Made by a program: the position numbers and the translations under genes
Shown here: positions 16,966 to 27,848 of the stretch, in pieces
Layout of the letters: the number at the start of each line of letters is the position of its first letter
How positions within the stretch are numbered: position 1 is the stretch's first letter
The notes under the pieces: generated by a model
What the model saw: only the letters and a program-made list of their open reading frames with translations
Told to the model about the DNA's origin: nothing
The model's database searches: none
Assembly: GCA_020072965.1 (NCBI GenBank)
Contig: JAIQFY010000014.1
Coordinates: 1 to 64,000 of the forward strand
Source: Terriglobia bacterium
GTDB taxonomy: Bacteria; Acidobacteriota; Terriglobia; JAIQFV01
Length of the DNA: 64,000 nucleotides
Direction: 5' to 3'

Positions 16966-18039
16966 TCAATTCGGCGCGACCAGCGCTTCACTGCCCTGGG
17001 TATAAATCTTTTTGACTATTTCTTCGATGGATTCTTCTTCAATCAGGATGTCTCGCACCTCGAGGGTGTTGACAATCTGGCGGAGGATTTCTTCGGAGGG
17101 GATGCTATTGCGGTCATAGAGGATCCGGCACTTCAACTCGTCCACGGGTTCGAGTTTCAAACCATTGGAAGCGGCACTTGAGGCCGGCGGATGGTTCTGT
17201 GCCAGTGTGGCTAAGGCGGCATTCAAGTGGTCAATCTTGGGAATTTCAGCCTTGTCCTTGAGATAAAGTGTTATCTGGTTAATCTTTCCGAGGCGGCGTT
17301 TGATTTCCTCCAGCGAACCATCAAAAAGAATCTTCCCGTGATCAATGATCATGATTCGCTTGCAAAGTTCCTCGATGTCCGCCAAGTCATGCGTCGTCAG
17401 GAGGACCGTCGTCTGAAATTGTGGATTGATCGTTTTCAAAAACTCCCGGATGCTTTCCTTGGCCACGACGTCAAGGCCGATGGTTGGTTCATCGAGAAAC
17501 AGCAGGGGTGGATTGTGCAACAAGGAAGCCGCCAGGTCGCAGCGCATCCGCTCGCCGAGCGACAGCTTCCGGACGGGGGTATGGAGGAAATCTCCCAGGC
17601 GCAGGATTTCGTTGAACAATGCCATGCGGGCATCGAAATCCTTTTGCGAGACGTCGTAGATTCGCCGCAACAGCTTGAAGGATTCAATGACAGCGATATC
17701 CCACCACAGCTGCGTTCGCTGGCCGAACACCACTCCGATGGTCTTGGTGTAATGCTTGCGGTCCCGGTGCGGGACAAAACCGTTCACCTCGATCTTTCCC
17801 GTTGAAGGGACCAGGATACCGGTCAGCATCTTGATGGTCGTCGATTTTCCCGCCCCGTTTGGACCGATATAGCCAACCATTTCTCCTGTTGCAATGTCAA
17901 ATGAGATGTCGTCGACGGCTTTGACCTGATGGTATGTCCGTGCGAACAGGTCCTTGAGCGCTCCCGCGACGCCTTCGCGGCGTTTGAAGGTTCGAAAGTA
18001 CTTGCACAGCCCGTTCACGTGGACAATCGTGTCGCTCAT
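16966..18039 (-). CDS. ABC exporter ATP-binding protein
   Basis: The protein is 357 residues from ATG 18039 (MSDTIVHVNGLCKYF); the frame is open upstream but the extension is not protein-like for this family. It shows Walker A GPNGAGKST, a Q-loop in GVVFGQRTQLWW, a signature LSLGERMRCD (Leu in place of the first Gly of LSGGQ), Walker B LLFLDEPTIGLD and the switch His in LLTTHD. The C-terminal 120 residues are an accessory domain common in ABC-2 exporters. The FGQRTQLWWD sequence is typical of ATPases that partner two ABC2_membrane_6-type permeases, which are found at 12753 and 11652. The genes are all on the minus strand but the sugar dehydrogenase gene lies between them. Confidence 0.9.
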   Translation of the reverse strand: MSDTIVHVNGLCKYFRTFKRREGVAGALKDLFARTYHQVKAVDDISFDIATGEMVGYIGPNGAGKSTTIKMLTGILVPSTGKIEVNGFVPHRDRKHYTKTIGVVFGQRTQLWWDIAVIESFKLLRRIYDVSQKDFDARMALFNEILRLGDFLHTPVRKLSLGERMRCDLAASLLHNPPLLFLDEPTIGLDVVAKESIREFLKTINPQFQTTVLLTTHDLADIEELCKRIMIIDHGKILFDGSLEEIKRRLGKINQITLYLKDKAEIPKIDHLNAALATLAQNHPPASSAASNGLKLEPVDELKCRILYDRNSIPSEEILRQIVNTLEVRDILIEEESIEEIVKKIYTQGSEALVAPN

Positions 18040-18098
18040 CGGGGTTCCATCGGTTCGAAGCGAACGCGGAAGAATTGAATATGCTCCAAGACGGTTGG

Positions 18099-18107
18099 AT
18101 TCTAACA
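18099..18107 (-). promoter_or_regulatory. Candidate extended -10 promoter of the ABC ATPase
   Basis: TGTTAGAAT on the minus strand, 60 bases before the ATPase start codon. It is the same nonamer as at 13623-13631 (minus) and 59434-59442 (plus). Confidence 0.42.
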
Positions 18108-18241
18108 GAGGCGGGGAAGAGGGGCAATTCGCCGGGCAACGGGGGGCAAATTCTTTTCTTGAATTCCCAATCGAGGCTGCGGAGGAAGACGCCGGTTTCG
18201 AGTTTGGTGAAATCGTGGAGGGTGTGATTAAATCGGTTCTC

Positions 18242-18886
18242 ATGAGAACACATTCTGCTGGCCCGGCCAAGGGACACAACTCCCGATGGATCGTCAACTG
18301 GACGTTGGTAGTGATATGCGGCTTGGCTGCCCTTGCTGCCGGCGGCCAGACCGATCCCCACTCGAGTTCAGCAGAAAAGGCGGCCCGGGTGAACGCCATC
18401 TTCCAATCGCTGCAGGCGAAGCCGCCCGAGGCCAAACATCCCCCCAGGGACTCGACGATCCAAATCACTGAAGATGAGTTGAATGCCTACCTCGAGCAGG
18501 AATACCGGAAGAAACCGCACAGCGGAATGAAATCCGCCTCCGTGAAATTATTCGATGGTGACCGGGTAGCAGCGGATTCGATCGTCGATGTGGACGAGAT
18601 TAAGGGTGATAATTCCATGGGGTTGAAGATGCTCACCTGGCTGATGAGCGGCAACCAAATGCTCCACGCGGAAGCCCGGCTGATATTCAAGGACAATACC
18701 GTCGCCTATGAGCTGGAACGCGCGCAGTTGAATGGGGTCACCTTGCCCAATGTCCTCGTGGAAAAACTCATCGAGGTGTTAGCCCGCAGGCAGTCACAGA
18801 AAATTGATGTGACCAAGCCTATCCCGCTCTCCGATTCCATCAAACACGTAGAGATCAACCGTGGATTGCTGATTATCCAGACATGA
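18242..18886 (+). CDS. Exported protein of unknown function
   Basis: The protein has 214 residues from ATG 18242. A hydrophobic segment (WTLVVICGLAALAAGG, residues about 18-33) predicts export or a membrane anchor. The mature part has a helix-rich beginning (EKAARVNAIFQSLQAKPPEA), then DSTIQITEDELNAYLEQEYR and a likely beta region with LLIIQT at the end. It recalls lipid- or ligand-binding proteins that start with an E-L-N-AYL helix, but I do not recognise the family. The same frame is open further upstream across the ABC ATPase gene, but that part is antisense to a real gene and is rejected. The gene is divergent from the ABC ATPase. Confidence 0.68.
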   Translation: MRTHSAGPAKGHNSRWIVNWTLVVICGLAALAAGGQTDPHSSSAEKAARVNAIFQSLQAKPPEAKHPPRDSTIQITEDELNAYLEQEYRKKPHSGMKSASVKLFDGDRVAADSIVDVDEIKGDNSMGLKMLTWLMSGNQMLHAEARLIFKDNTVAYELERAQLNGVTLPNVLVEKLIEVLARRQSQKIDVTKPIPLSDSIKHVEINRGLLIIQT

Positions 18887-18900
18887 GGAATGCGAGTGAG

Positions 18901-19021
18901 GTGGGGCAGACGTCCCGTCTGCCTGGTTCCTAGATTTTCCCTGAGACCGGGGAGAAATCCAGTGGGGCAGACGTCCCGTCTGCCTGTTCCCCGGATTTCC
19001 CCTGAACGCGGGGAGAAATTC
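18901..19021. repeat. Tandem 61-bp repeat with hairpins between convergent genes
   Basis: Two copies of a roughly 61-bp unit run head to tail (18901-18961 and 18962-19021). Each begins GTGGGGCAGACGTCCCGTCT, whose GGCAGACG/CGTCTGCC halves form an 8-bp hairpin, and ends with a GGGGAGAAAT motif. They fill the gap between the convergent genes ending at 18886 and 19043. They may act as a two-way transcription barrier, although no T-run follows. Confidence 0.7.
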
Positions 19022-19042
19022 CCGTGAGATGGGTTCCCCCCC

Positions 19043-20449
19043 TCATCGCTCAATGCGCGTCTCGCGCTGTTTTCCCATTCGATGAATGAAATAAACCAAA
19101 ACGCCCGTCAGCAACCAGAGAAGGCCGATCAGGATCGCGCGCCGGGACAGATAGAACAATTCTCCGATCACCCCGAGCAGGGCCAGAAAGGTCAGCACCG
19201 GCTGCCCCGCCACTGAAAACGGAATCCGGAATGGCCGTTCCTGATCTGGTCTCCGGTGCCGCAAGATCACGACCGAGAGATTGACGAACACAAAGACAAT
19301 CAAGGCCGCGAAAACGCCCGCGGAAGCAACTACAGCGATGTTGCCGATGGCAGTCAAGGCGACTCCGAGCGCGCCTAGAATGAGGGTCGCAACGGAAGGG
19401 GAGTGAAACCGCGGATGTATGGAGGCGAGGAATCCCGGCAGACGGCCATCCCTTGCCATGGCCAGACCGACGCGCGGCGCCCCGATCAGGCAGCCCATTC
19501 CTGATGTCGCCGTAGCCGCCATACCCGCGAGCGCGATGAAGGCAGGCGCCATCCAGGCGAAAAACGATTTCGTGGAAAGGGCGGCTCGCATCGCCGTGGC
19601 CAGCGGGGCATCCAGTTTCGGCAAGAGGTGCCAGTCTACTACGCGAACGCTCGTCCAGCCCACCAGGGTATAGAGGAACACCACGGTGAGGATCGAGGTG
19701 ACTGTCGCGAGGGGGACATCCCGTCGTGGATTCTTTGCTTCTTCGGCGAGGGTACAAATGGCATCGATGTGCGTTTGCCCGAACGCCACAATGGCCGCCG
19801 CCGCGATGACTCCGGCCATCCCCAGCGGCATAAAAGGGGTTTGGTAAATAGGTGCGGCCATGCGCGCGGTCTTGAGCCCAAGAACAATAAAAACTGCGAG
19901 GGCCAGTATTTTGACGAAGACCAGCACGTTGATCACGTGCTTGGAAAGCGTCAGCCCCAGGTAAAGCAGGACGGTTGTCAGCGCGCCCAACAAGGCGGCC
20001 CAGGCCTGCAGGGACAATCCGGGATACACGAACCGTGCGTACAAGCCGAAACCGAGCCAGACGGCCGCGCCAATGATCACGTACTGAGTCATCAGGGTCC
20101 ATCCCACCACGACAGACACGAATTCTCCCAGTCGAGGCGAGAGTGTTGTAAACGCTTCCCGGCAATAAACATAGGAGGCCCCGGCATTCGGATACATCGC
20201 AGCCAGCTCTGAAAAACCCAGGGCGGTCAAGGTGGCAACACTGCCGGCAATCAGGAAACTGAGGAAGAGCGCCGGACCCGCCGGCCCCGCGGCGATGCCG
20301 GTCAGGACAAAGATGCCCGCACCAATCAGCGAGGCCACGCCAATCGACCACAAATCAAAAAAGGAAAGTCTTCTTGAAAGAGCAGGCCGCGGCGCGGGTA
20401 AAGATTCTTGCGAGGCCGTGTGCGACGATGGGGCGCTCTCATTATTCAT
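19043..20449 (-). CDS. APC-superfamily amino acid permease
   Basis: The 468-residue protein has about 12 hydrophobic segments. The TM1 signature SLIGAGIFVLTGIAAGPAGPA is the classic GAGIF unwound helix of amino acid transporters. TM2 to TM3 follow with LSFLIAGSVATLTALGFSEL and YPNAGASYVYCREAF. The loop LAEEAKNPRRDVPLATV after TM6 is the EEAKNPxRxIPxA motif of cationic amino acid transporter-like permeases. It likely imports amino acids. Its subgroup differs from that of the permease at 6510-7898, which has GVGPF in TM1. It begins at ATG 20449 and is separated from the upstream gene by an intrinsic terminator. Confidence 0.88.
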   Translation of the reverse strand: MNNESAPSSHTASQESLPAPRPALSRRLSFFDLWSIGVASLIGAGIFVLTGIAAGPAGPALFLSFLIAGSVATLTALGFSELAAMYPNAGASYVYCREAFTTLSPRLGEFVSVVVGWTLMTQYVIIGAAVWLGFGLYARFVYPGLSLQAWAALLGALTTVLLYLGLTLSKHVINVLVFVKILALAVFIVLGLKTARMAAPIYQTPFMPLGMAGVIAAAAIVAFGQTHIDAICTLAEEAKNPRRDVPLATVTSILTVVFLYTLVGWTSVRVVDWHLLPKLDAPLATAMRAALSTKSFFAWMAPAFIALAGMAATATSGMGCLIGAPRVGLAMARDGRLPGFLASIHPRFHSPSVATLILGALGVALTAIGNIAVVASAGVFAALIVFVFVNLSVVILRHRRPDQERPFRIPFSVAGQPVLTFLALLGVIGELFYLSRRAILIGLLWLLTGVLVYFIHRMGKQRETRIER

Positions 20450-20565
20450 AATTCATGTGAGGCTGAGATCCCGATGGCCGGAGGGTTCCAATGGAAATTC
20501 AATTTCATTGTATCAACCCCGGCGTCGAGGTGGAAGCAAAATGGAAACGCGAACCAGGAAGAAAC

Positions 20566-20602
20566 AAAAAAACCGATGCGGGACAAGGGAATCCGCACCG
20601 GT
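20566..20602 (-). terminator. Intrinsic terminator of the SurA/PpiD-type gene
   Basis: On the minus strand ACCGGTGCGG (20602-20593) pairs with CCGCATCGGT (20581-20572), a 10-bp stem with one G-U pair. Seven T follow (20572-20566). It lies about 140 bases after the stop codon at 20745 and should separate that gene from the permease gene downstream. Confidence 0.75.
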
Positions 20603-20744
20603 TCGCATCGACGCACAGCATAGAGTTGAGGCAGAATCAGCTCTGCATGCGACGATCAAGGTGGTTCAAACAATCCGTCCCCGCCGGATGAAGCGGAATC
20701 TCCGACTCCTGTGCTCCCCGACACCGGGACGTGCCCGCCATGGA

Positions 20745-22685
20745 TCAGGCCACGCGGCGATTCAAGGCGGCATTCAATGCCTTCTCGTTGATCTTCACCT
20801 TGCCCTCGCGCAACGCGCGGGCGAGCAGCTCTTCCTGGAAGGATTGAAAGGCATTGCCCCGCTTTTGCTCCTGCAGGGCTTCGGTGGTGGCCGCCCTGGC
20901 CTTATCAAATTCCTCGGGCTTCACTTCTTCTTTCGCCTTGAGTCGGAACACCACGAATTTGTTCCGGAGCTTGAAGGAGCTCGAGGTCTCGCCTTCCTTC
21001 ATGCCAAAAGCCACACTGCTGATGTCCCGGGTGTCGCCCAGTTTCTTATCCGTGGCGTTCCGCTTGAAGGGTTCCGAGGTCTCGGCCTTGAATCCCGCCG
21101 ATCTGGCGGAAGCCGAAAAATCCCGTGCCGAAGCCGCTGCCTTGGCAAAGGCCTCCGCTTTCTTCTCGGCCAACACCGCTGCCTGTTCGTCCTTAAACGC
21201 TTTCTCAACCCGGGCACGGACCTCCGAGAGTTCGGGCGAGTGCGGCGCCTTGATCTCCACCACCTCGGGAACCGCGAAACCCGAGGTGACGCGGACGGAC
21301 TGTCCGACCTTGTTCAGAGGGGTCCCAAAAACTCTCTTTTCAAAGTCTGGATTGCTGCCGACCTCCGGCACCGTGTCGCCGACCGCGAACAGGGGCGTTT
21401 CGTAAATCTCCGCGCCAAACTGTTTTGCAATCGCGTCGAGATCCGTTGGCTTGGAGGAGGCAGCCGCATAGATCTGATCGGCCAGGGCGCTGCCCTCACG
21501 ATCCGCCTTTTGTGCCATGAGGGTCGGCCGGATCTGCTCCTTCGCCTCCTCGAAACTCATCGTGTGCGCCCCCTGATGTTCCATCGCCTTGATGATATGA
21601 AAACCAAAGCGGGTGGTGACCAGATCACTGACGGCACCCACGCCCAGTGAAAGCGCCACTTGTTTGAACTCGGGAACGAACGGGGTGCTCTCGTCCACCC
21701 AGCCCAGCGCCCCACCGGACGCTTTGGTGCCGGGGTCTTCAGAGTACTCTTTCGCCAATTGAACAAAATCGGCTCCCGCCCGGGCCTTTGCCAGCACCTC
21801 GAGTGCCCTTTGCCGGACCTTCTCGACTTCCTCTGGCGACTTGCCGGTCGTACTTAAGAGAATGTGGTTGACCCGGGTGCGGTCGTTGATGAAATACCGG
21901 ATGCGGTTTTGATCGTAATACTGTCGCAGGTCCGCATCCGTAATCTTCAAATTGGCTCGGATCTTGGCCATGTTGACAAGAATATATTTTGACCGGCGTT
22001 GTTCCGAGGTCATGAATTTCTGTTTGTTGGCTTCGTAATATTTCTTCAGTCCCGCCTCGTCCACCGGGGCCGATTTCTCGATCTCCACGGGGTCGAATAA
22101 CACGTAATCGAGCGTGACCTTTTCATTGTTGTTGCGATACGACTGGGCCACTTCCTCCGGCGTCACAAGGATGGAATCCGTAATCAAGTGGCGGAGTTTC
22201 TCGATCAGGATTTGGTCGCGCTCGCTGGCCTCGAATTCCTCGACCGACATCCCGCTCTGTTGAATGACGCGGCTATACACCTGCATGTTCACCCCACCCC
22301 CCATTTGCTGGAACAGGGGATAAGAAAGAATTCTCTCTTTCAGCTCGCGGTCGCTCGCGTCCAGTCCGAAGGTCTTCGCCTCTTGAATCAGCAGCTTCTG
22401 CGTAATCAGCTGGTCGAGCAACTGCCGGGGCACCCCCACCTTTTTCAAGAACTCAATATCATTGGGGTAGTTGGAACTCTTCAGAAAGCGTCTGAAGGTG
22501 GCAACAAAGTCGCCCGTGGAGACTTCAGTTTTCCCTACCTGGGCAATTGTCGCGCTGGAACTGGCGTCGCTGACCGCGGTCGGCGCCGGGATAAAAAAGA
22601 CCACCATGCCCAACGCCATGATGCCCGTGATGAAACCCAGAATCCATTTCATCGCGGTTTTTTGTTTACGGAACAGATCAAGCAT
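20745..22685 (-). CDS. SurA/PpiD-type periplasmic peptidyl-prolyl isomerase, membrane anchored
   Basis: The protein has 646 residues. A single N-terminal anchor (MKWILGFITGIMALGMVVFFIP, residues 13-34) is followed by a SurA-N-like helical chaperone region (ATIAQVGKTEVSTGDFVATF; LLDQLITQKLLIQEAKTFGL). A parvulin domain lies near residues 260-375 (VNHILLST, FVQLAKEYSEDPGTKASGG, GWVDESTPFVPEF, TRFGFHIIKAMEH). The layout matches PpiD, which assists proteins leaving the Sec translocon. The C-terminal part (SARSAGFKAETSEPF, AARALREGKV-like tail) continues as a second helical or parvulin-like region. The ATG at 22685 has GGAAGGAG 9 bases upstream. An intrinsic terminator lies downstream. Confidence 0.88.
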   Translation of the reverse strand: MLDLFRKQKTAMKWILGFITGIMALGMVVFFIPAPTAVSDASSSATIAQVGKTEVSTGDFVATFRRFLKSSNYPNDIEFLKKVGVPRQLLDQLITQKLLIQEAKTFGLDASDRELKERILSYPLFQQMGGGVNMQVYSRVIQQSGMSVEEFEASERDQILIEKLRHLITDSILVTPEEVAQSYRNNNEKVTLDYVLFDPVEIEKSAPVDEAGLKKYYEANKQKFMTSEQRRSKYILVNMAKIRANLKITDADLRQYYDQNRIRYFINDRTRVNHILLSTTGKSPEEVEKVRQRALEVLAKARAGADFVQLAKEYSEDPGTKASGGALGWVDESTPFVPEFKQVALSLGVGAVSDLVTTRFGFHIIKAMEHQGAHTMSFEEAKEQIRPTLMAQKADREGSALADQIYAAASSKPTDLDAIAKQFGAEIYETPLFAVGDTVPEVGSNPDFEKRVFGTPLNKVGQSVRVTSGFAVPEVVEIKAPHSPELSEVRARVEKAFKDEQAAVLAEKKAEAFAKAAASARDFSASARSAGFKAETSEPFKRNATDKKLGDTRDISSVAFGMKEGETSSSFKLRNKFVVFRLKAKEEVKPEEFDKARAATTEALQEQKRGNAFQSFQEELLARALREGKVKINEKALNAALNRRVA

Positions 22686-24449
<1,764 letters not shown>

Positions 24450-24501
24450 TTTGAAAACTTCAAACCGCTGGAACGTCGTCCGGCGGTTGAAGGGCACGAC
24501 C

Positions 24502-25326
24502 ATGAATGAATTTCTGACTCGAAGAAAAAACTGGGTAGCGCTGAGTTTGACGCTGCTCATGCAGTTGGTCCTTCTAGGAACCCAGGTCACCGACCGCAAC
24601 AACGTAAGATTTATTCAGATCTGGGCCAACTTCCTCATCATCCCGGCAGAACAATTCACCTCAGCCACAGTCGATATCACAAGCAACTTGTGGCACCGCT
24701 ATGTCGCCCTCCGGCATGCCTCGGAAGAAAACCTGCAGTTGAAAGAACAAATTCAGTCCCTGTCTCTCGAGAAGAACCGTTTGGATGCGGAGGTCCAGGC
24801 GAGCCGGCGGTTGCAAGCGCTTCTCAATTTGAAGGAAGCCGCCCCCTGGGCGAGCGTGGCCAGTGAAGTCATTGGAAGTTCTCCCAGTGAAGCCTTCAAA
24901 TCCATCATCATCAACACCGGTGTCAATGCGGGCCTCACCAACAACCTGCCTGTTCTGACCCCGGAGGGTGTGGTCGGCCGGATTGTCCGCGTTTCGGCCC
25001 ACTCGTCCTGGGTGCAACTGATCACCGACAGCGAGAGCGGAGTGGGGGTGGTGTTTGAGAAATCCCGCGTCCACGGGGTCGCGAAGGGTTCGGGGGGCAG
25101 CATTTTGGATGTTGAATATGTGGTGAATGAAGAGAACATTGCGGTCGGGGATGTGATCCGGACCTCAGGGGAAGACCAGATCTATCCCAAGGATCTCCTG
25201 GTGGGCACAGTGGTCTCGGTGCAATCAGGTGGCGGGATCTTTAAGAAAATCACCGCCCTTCCTGCGGCACAGCTGTCGCGACTGGAAGAGGTGTTGGTCA
25301 TGAAAAAAACACCCCGGCGCGAATAA
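24502..25326 (+). CDS. mreC: Rod shape-determining protein MreC
   Basis: The protein has 274 residues. A short cytoplasmic end (MNEFLTRRKNW) is followed by one membrane segment (VALSLTLLMQLVLLGTQV). A coiled coil (ENLQLKEQIQSLSLEKNRLD, residues about 75-105) comes next, and then the periplasmic double beta-barrel (VIGSSPSEAFKSIIINTGVNAG, PEGVVGRIVRVSAHSSWVQL, GDVIRTSGEDQIYPKDLLVG). MreC bridges MreB and the PBP2-RodA synthase. ATG 24502 gives the expected N-terminus. The frame is open upstream into mreB, but that is only overlap. It lies 52 bases after mreB. Confidence 0.95.
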   Translation: MNEFLTRRKNWVALSLTLLMQLVLLGTQVTDRNNVRFIQIWANFLIIPAEQFTSATVDITSNLWHRYVALRHASEENLQLKEQIQSLSLEKNRLDAEVQASRRLQALLNLKEAAPWASVASEVIGSSPSEAFKSIIINTGVNAGLTNNLPVLTPEGVVGRIVRVSAHSSWVQLITDSESGVGVVFEKSRVHGVAKGSGGSILDVEYVVNEENIAVGDVIRTSGEDQIYPKDLLVGTVVSVQSGGGIFKKITALPAAQLSRLEEVLVMKKTPRRE

Positions 25327-25384
25327 CACTTCCGCGAGGCAGCGACGGCTTCGCAAGCAGGGTCCCGGTGGACGGGTTGACTGA

Positions 25385-25873
25385 ATGGAGCGTCTCCGCT
25401 ATTCGATTTGGATCATCGCCCTGTTTGTTGTCATCTCGGTGCTAGTGCAGTCAAAACTGCCCCTCTGGCTGCCCCGGATCTCGTGGCTGGATCTTCCCCT
25501 GATTGTGACAATCTATTTTGGACTGTCCTACCGGGATTCGATCCGCGGGATGTCAATCGGGGTGGTAGCCGGGCTGCTTCAAGACGCGCTGTCCCACGGA
25601 CCCCTTGGAATTAATGGCGTGACAAAAACGGTGGTGGGATTCTTCACCTCCTCGGTCAGCGGGCGGATTGAAGTGGAGCATACGGTGATTCGCATGACCG
25701 CGCTGTGGCTTTTCAGCGTCGTCGACCTGGGGGTATTTGCGGTGCTGGAGAAAATTTTCTTTGCTTCGCGTTTTTCGTGGGCCCACTATCACTTTGTGTT
25801 CACCCCGATCCTGAATGCGGTAATTGGCCTCCCCCTCTTCTACCTCGGCGACCGGCTCCGCAAGAGAGATTGA
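25385..25873 (+). CDS. mreD: Rod shape-determining protein MreD
   Basis: The 162-residue hydrophobic protein has about five membrane segments. It begins RYSIWIIALFVVISVLVQ and includes LIVTIYFGLSYRDSIRGM and VAGLLQDALSHGPLGINGVT, the G-x-LQD-x(4)-PxGxxG loop that is diagnostic for MreD. It sits between mreC and the PBP2 gene, the usual place, and works in the inner membrane with MreC and the elongasome. It starts at ATG 25385, 58 bases after mreC. Confidence 0.93.
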   Translation: MERLRYSIWIIALFVVISVLVQSKLPLWLPRISWLDLPLIVTIYFGLSYRDSIRGMSIGVVAGLLQDALSHGPLGINGVTKTVVGFFTSSVSGRIEVEHTVIRMTALWLFSVVDLGVFAVLEKIFFASRFSWAHYHFVFTPILNAVIGLPLFYLGDRLRKRD

Positions 25874-25897
25874 ATACCCTGAATTCGGCAATCGAGC

Positions 25898-27796
25898 ATG
25901 GACTATCGCGACCTATTTTCAGATGACACCAAGTCTCAGATCCGGCGGATTCCTCTAATTGAGCGCGGGCTCGCCGGGGTGTTCGTCGTGTTACTGGCGG
26001 GCTTCGCCTTTCTTCAGCTCGTTGAATCACCGCGATATCTTGACCTGGCCGAACGCAACCGCGTCCGCCTGATCCCCCTGGTCGCTCCGCGGGGACGCAT
26101 TCTGGATCGAGAGGGCCGCCTCATTGTGGATAACCGTTCCGCGTACTCGGTGGCCCTGATGCGCGAGAACGCCAAGAATCTCAACCTCTCAATCGATGTG
26201 ATTGCCGAGGGCCTGGGGTTGGACCGGGCTTCGGTGCTTGATCGCATCACGAAATTCAAGCATACCCCCTCCTTTCAGCCGATCATCATCAAGGAAGATG
26301 CCGGGAGTGCCGATGTGGCGTTTGTCGAGGCGCACCGCCTTGAGTACCCGGAGCTGGAAGTCATCCTCCTCCCGCGGCGCAACTATCCCCGGAACGGAAT
26401 GGCGGCACACCTCCTCGGCTATGTCGGGGATGTGACGCCGGAGATGCTCGGGAGCAAGGAATATGCCAATCTTCAGGCGGGAGACGTCGTGGGAAAGTCA
26501 GGCGTCGAGTTCACCTACAATGACTTTTTGACGGGTAAAGACGGGTTTAAACGCGTCATCGTCAATAGTCGCGGACGCGAGATGGGAAAACTCGAACAAG
26601 TGGATCCCGTCCCCGGCAAGCAATTGAAATTGACCGTGGACTTGGATCTGCAGCGAGTCGCCGAGGAATCGATGGCCGACCGCTCCGGGGCGGTCGTGGT
26701 CCTGAACCCGCAGACGGGCGAAGTGCTGGCGATGCTTTCGCATCCGGCTTACGACCCCAATGAATTTGCGGGGCGGATGGGCGCAGCGGAGTGGCAGGCC
26801 ATCCAGAACGACCCGAACCGTCCCCTGCTCAATCGGGCCATCCAGGCCCGCTTTTCACCGGGTTCTGTCTTCAAGATCATTATGGCCACGGCGGGCATGG
26901 AGGCAGGTACCCTGACTCCCGCGACTTCATACCATTGCGCGGGGTCCATTGTGCTCTACGGAAATATGTTTCATTGCCACGGCGGCCACGGCCATGGAAC
27001 CGTGGGACTGCATCAGGCCATCGTCAATTCCTGCAATATCTTTTTTTACAACGTCGGCAAGACCCTCGGCATTGACCGGATCAGCTACTACGCCCACAAG
27101 CTTGGGCTCGGCGACAAGACCGGCATCGATTTGCCCAACGAGGATCCCGGTCTTATCCCTTCTCCCGAATGGAAAAGGAAAGTCCGTTATCAGCCGTGGT
27201 ACCTGGGCGAGACCATCTCCGTCTCCATCGGGCAGGGAGCCGTCGGGGTTACCCCCTTACAACTTGTCCGTTCGCTGGGCGGCATTGCCATCGGGGGGAT
27301 CTTTCGCCAGCCGCACCTGGTGGACTGGCAGCAAAACGAGGGGTTCACAACACCAAACACGAACCTGGCCGATGAAAAATTTGATTTGAGACCGGCCACG
27401 GTCGATGTGATCACGCGAGGGATGTGGGGCGTGGTGAATGAAGGGGGGACCGGAACACGGGCGCGGCTCCCCGATGTCGAAGTCTGTGGTAAGACCGGGA
27501 CCGTCCAGGTCGTTGGCAGCGGGGCCAAGGTCAAGCAAACGGCGGGAAGTGAATTTGGAAACCACGGCTGGTTCGTGGCGTTTGCCCCTCGCGAGCACCC
27601 CGAAATAGCCGTGGGAGTAATCGTCGAACACGGCGGCTATGGCGGCGACATTTCCGCCCCCATCGTGCATGAGATTCTCAAGACCTATTTCGACAAAAAG
27701 CATATTAAGCCGTCTCACGGAGCGCCCGTCCAATTGACCGCGATGCCGAATGAATTGGCAGTACGCCGGCAGGGTGCAAGAAATATCGAGAACTGA
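25898..27796 (+). CDS. mrdA: Penicillin-binding protein 2 (transpeptidase of the elongasome)
   Basis: The protein has 632 residues. One N-terminal anchor (LAGVFVVLLAGFAFLQLV) precedes the pedestal domain (RGRILDREGRLIVDNRSAYS; AHLLGYVGDV; GKSGVEFTYNDFLTGKDG). The transpeptidase domain carries the nucleophile motif SVFK (Ser323, Lys326), SCN (Ser378-Asn380) and KTG (532-534). The GDKTGIDLPNEDPGLIPSPEWK stretch is typical of the PBP2 subgroup. It cross-links new peptidoglycan during rod elongation with RodA as glycosyltransferase partner, encoded directly downstream. It begins 25 bases after mreD. Confidence 0.96.
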   Translation: MDYRDLFSDDTKSQIRRIPLIERGLAGVFVVLLAGFAFLQLVESPRYLDLAERNRVRLIPLVAPRGRILDREGRLIVDNRSAYSVALMRENAKNLNLSIDVIAEGLGLDRASVLDRITKFKHTPSFQPIIIKEDAGSADVAFVEAHRLEYPELEVILLPRRNYPRNGMAAHLLGYVGDVTPEMLGSKEYANLQAGDVVGKSGVEFTYNDFLTGKDGFKRVIVNSRGREMGKLEQVDPVPGKQLKLTVDLDLQRVAEESMADRSGAVVVLNPQTGEVLAMLSHPAYDPNEFAGRMGAAEWQAIQNDPNRPLLNRAIQARFSPGSVFKIIMATAGMEAGTLTPATSYHCAGSIVLYGNMFHCHGGHGHGTVGLHQAIVNSCNIFFYNVGKTLGIDRISYYAHKLGLGDKTGIDLPNEDPGLIPSPEWKRKVRYQPWYLGETISVSIGQGAVGVTPLQLVRSLGGIAIGGIFRQPHLVDWQQNEGFTTPNTNLADEKFDLRPATVDVITRGMWGVVNEGGTGTRARLPDVEVCGKTGTVQVVGSGAKVKQTAGSEFGNHGWFVAFAPREHPEIAVGVIVEHGGYGGDISAPIVHEILKTYFDKKHIKPSHGAPVQLTAMPNELAVRRQGARNIEN

Positions 27797-27848
27797 GCCC
27801 CTCCAGACATCGAGAGGGACTATTGATTGGGAGAAACCGAAAGTCGAC

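Noticed and set aside
17954-18241. Upstream extension of the exported protein at 18242-18886
   Set aside because: The extra 96 codons run antisense to the start of the ABC ATPase gene, and the signal segment begins naturally after ATG 18242.
19050-20351. Long second frame (433 codons) on the same strand as the APC permease at 19043-20449
   Set aside because: It is a shifted reading of the permease gene, with an Arg/Gly-rich, non-membrane product.
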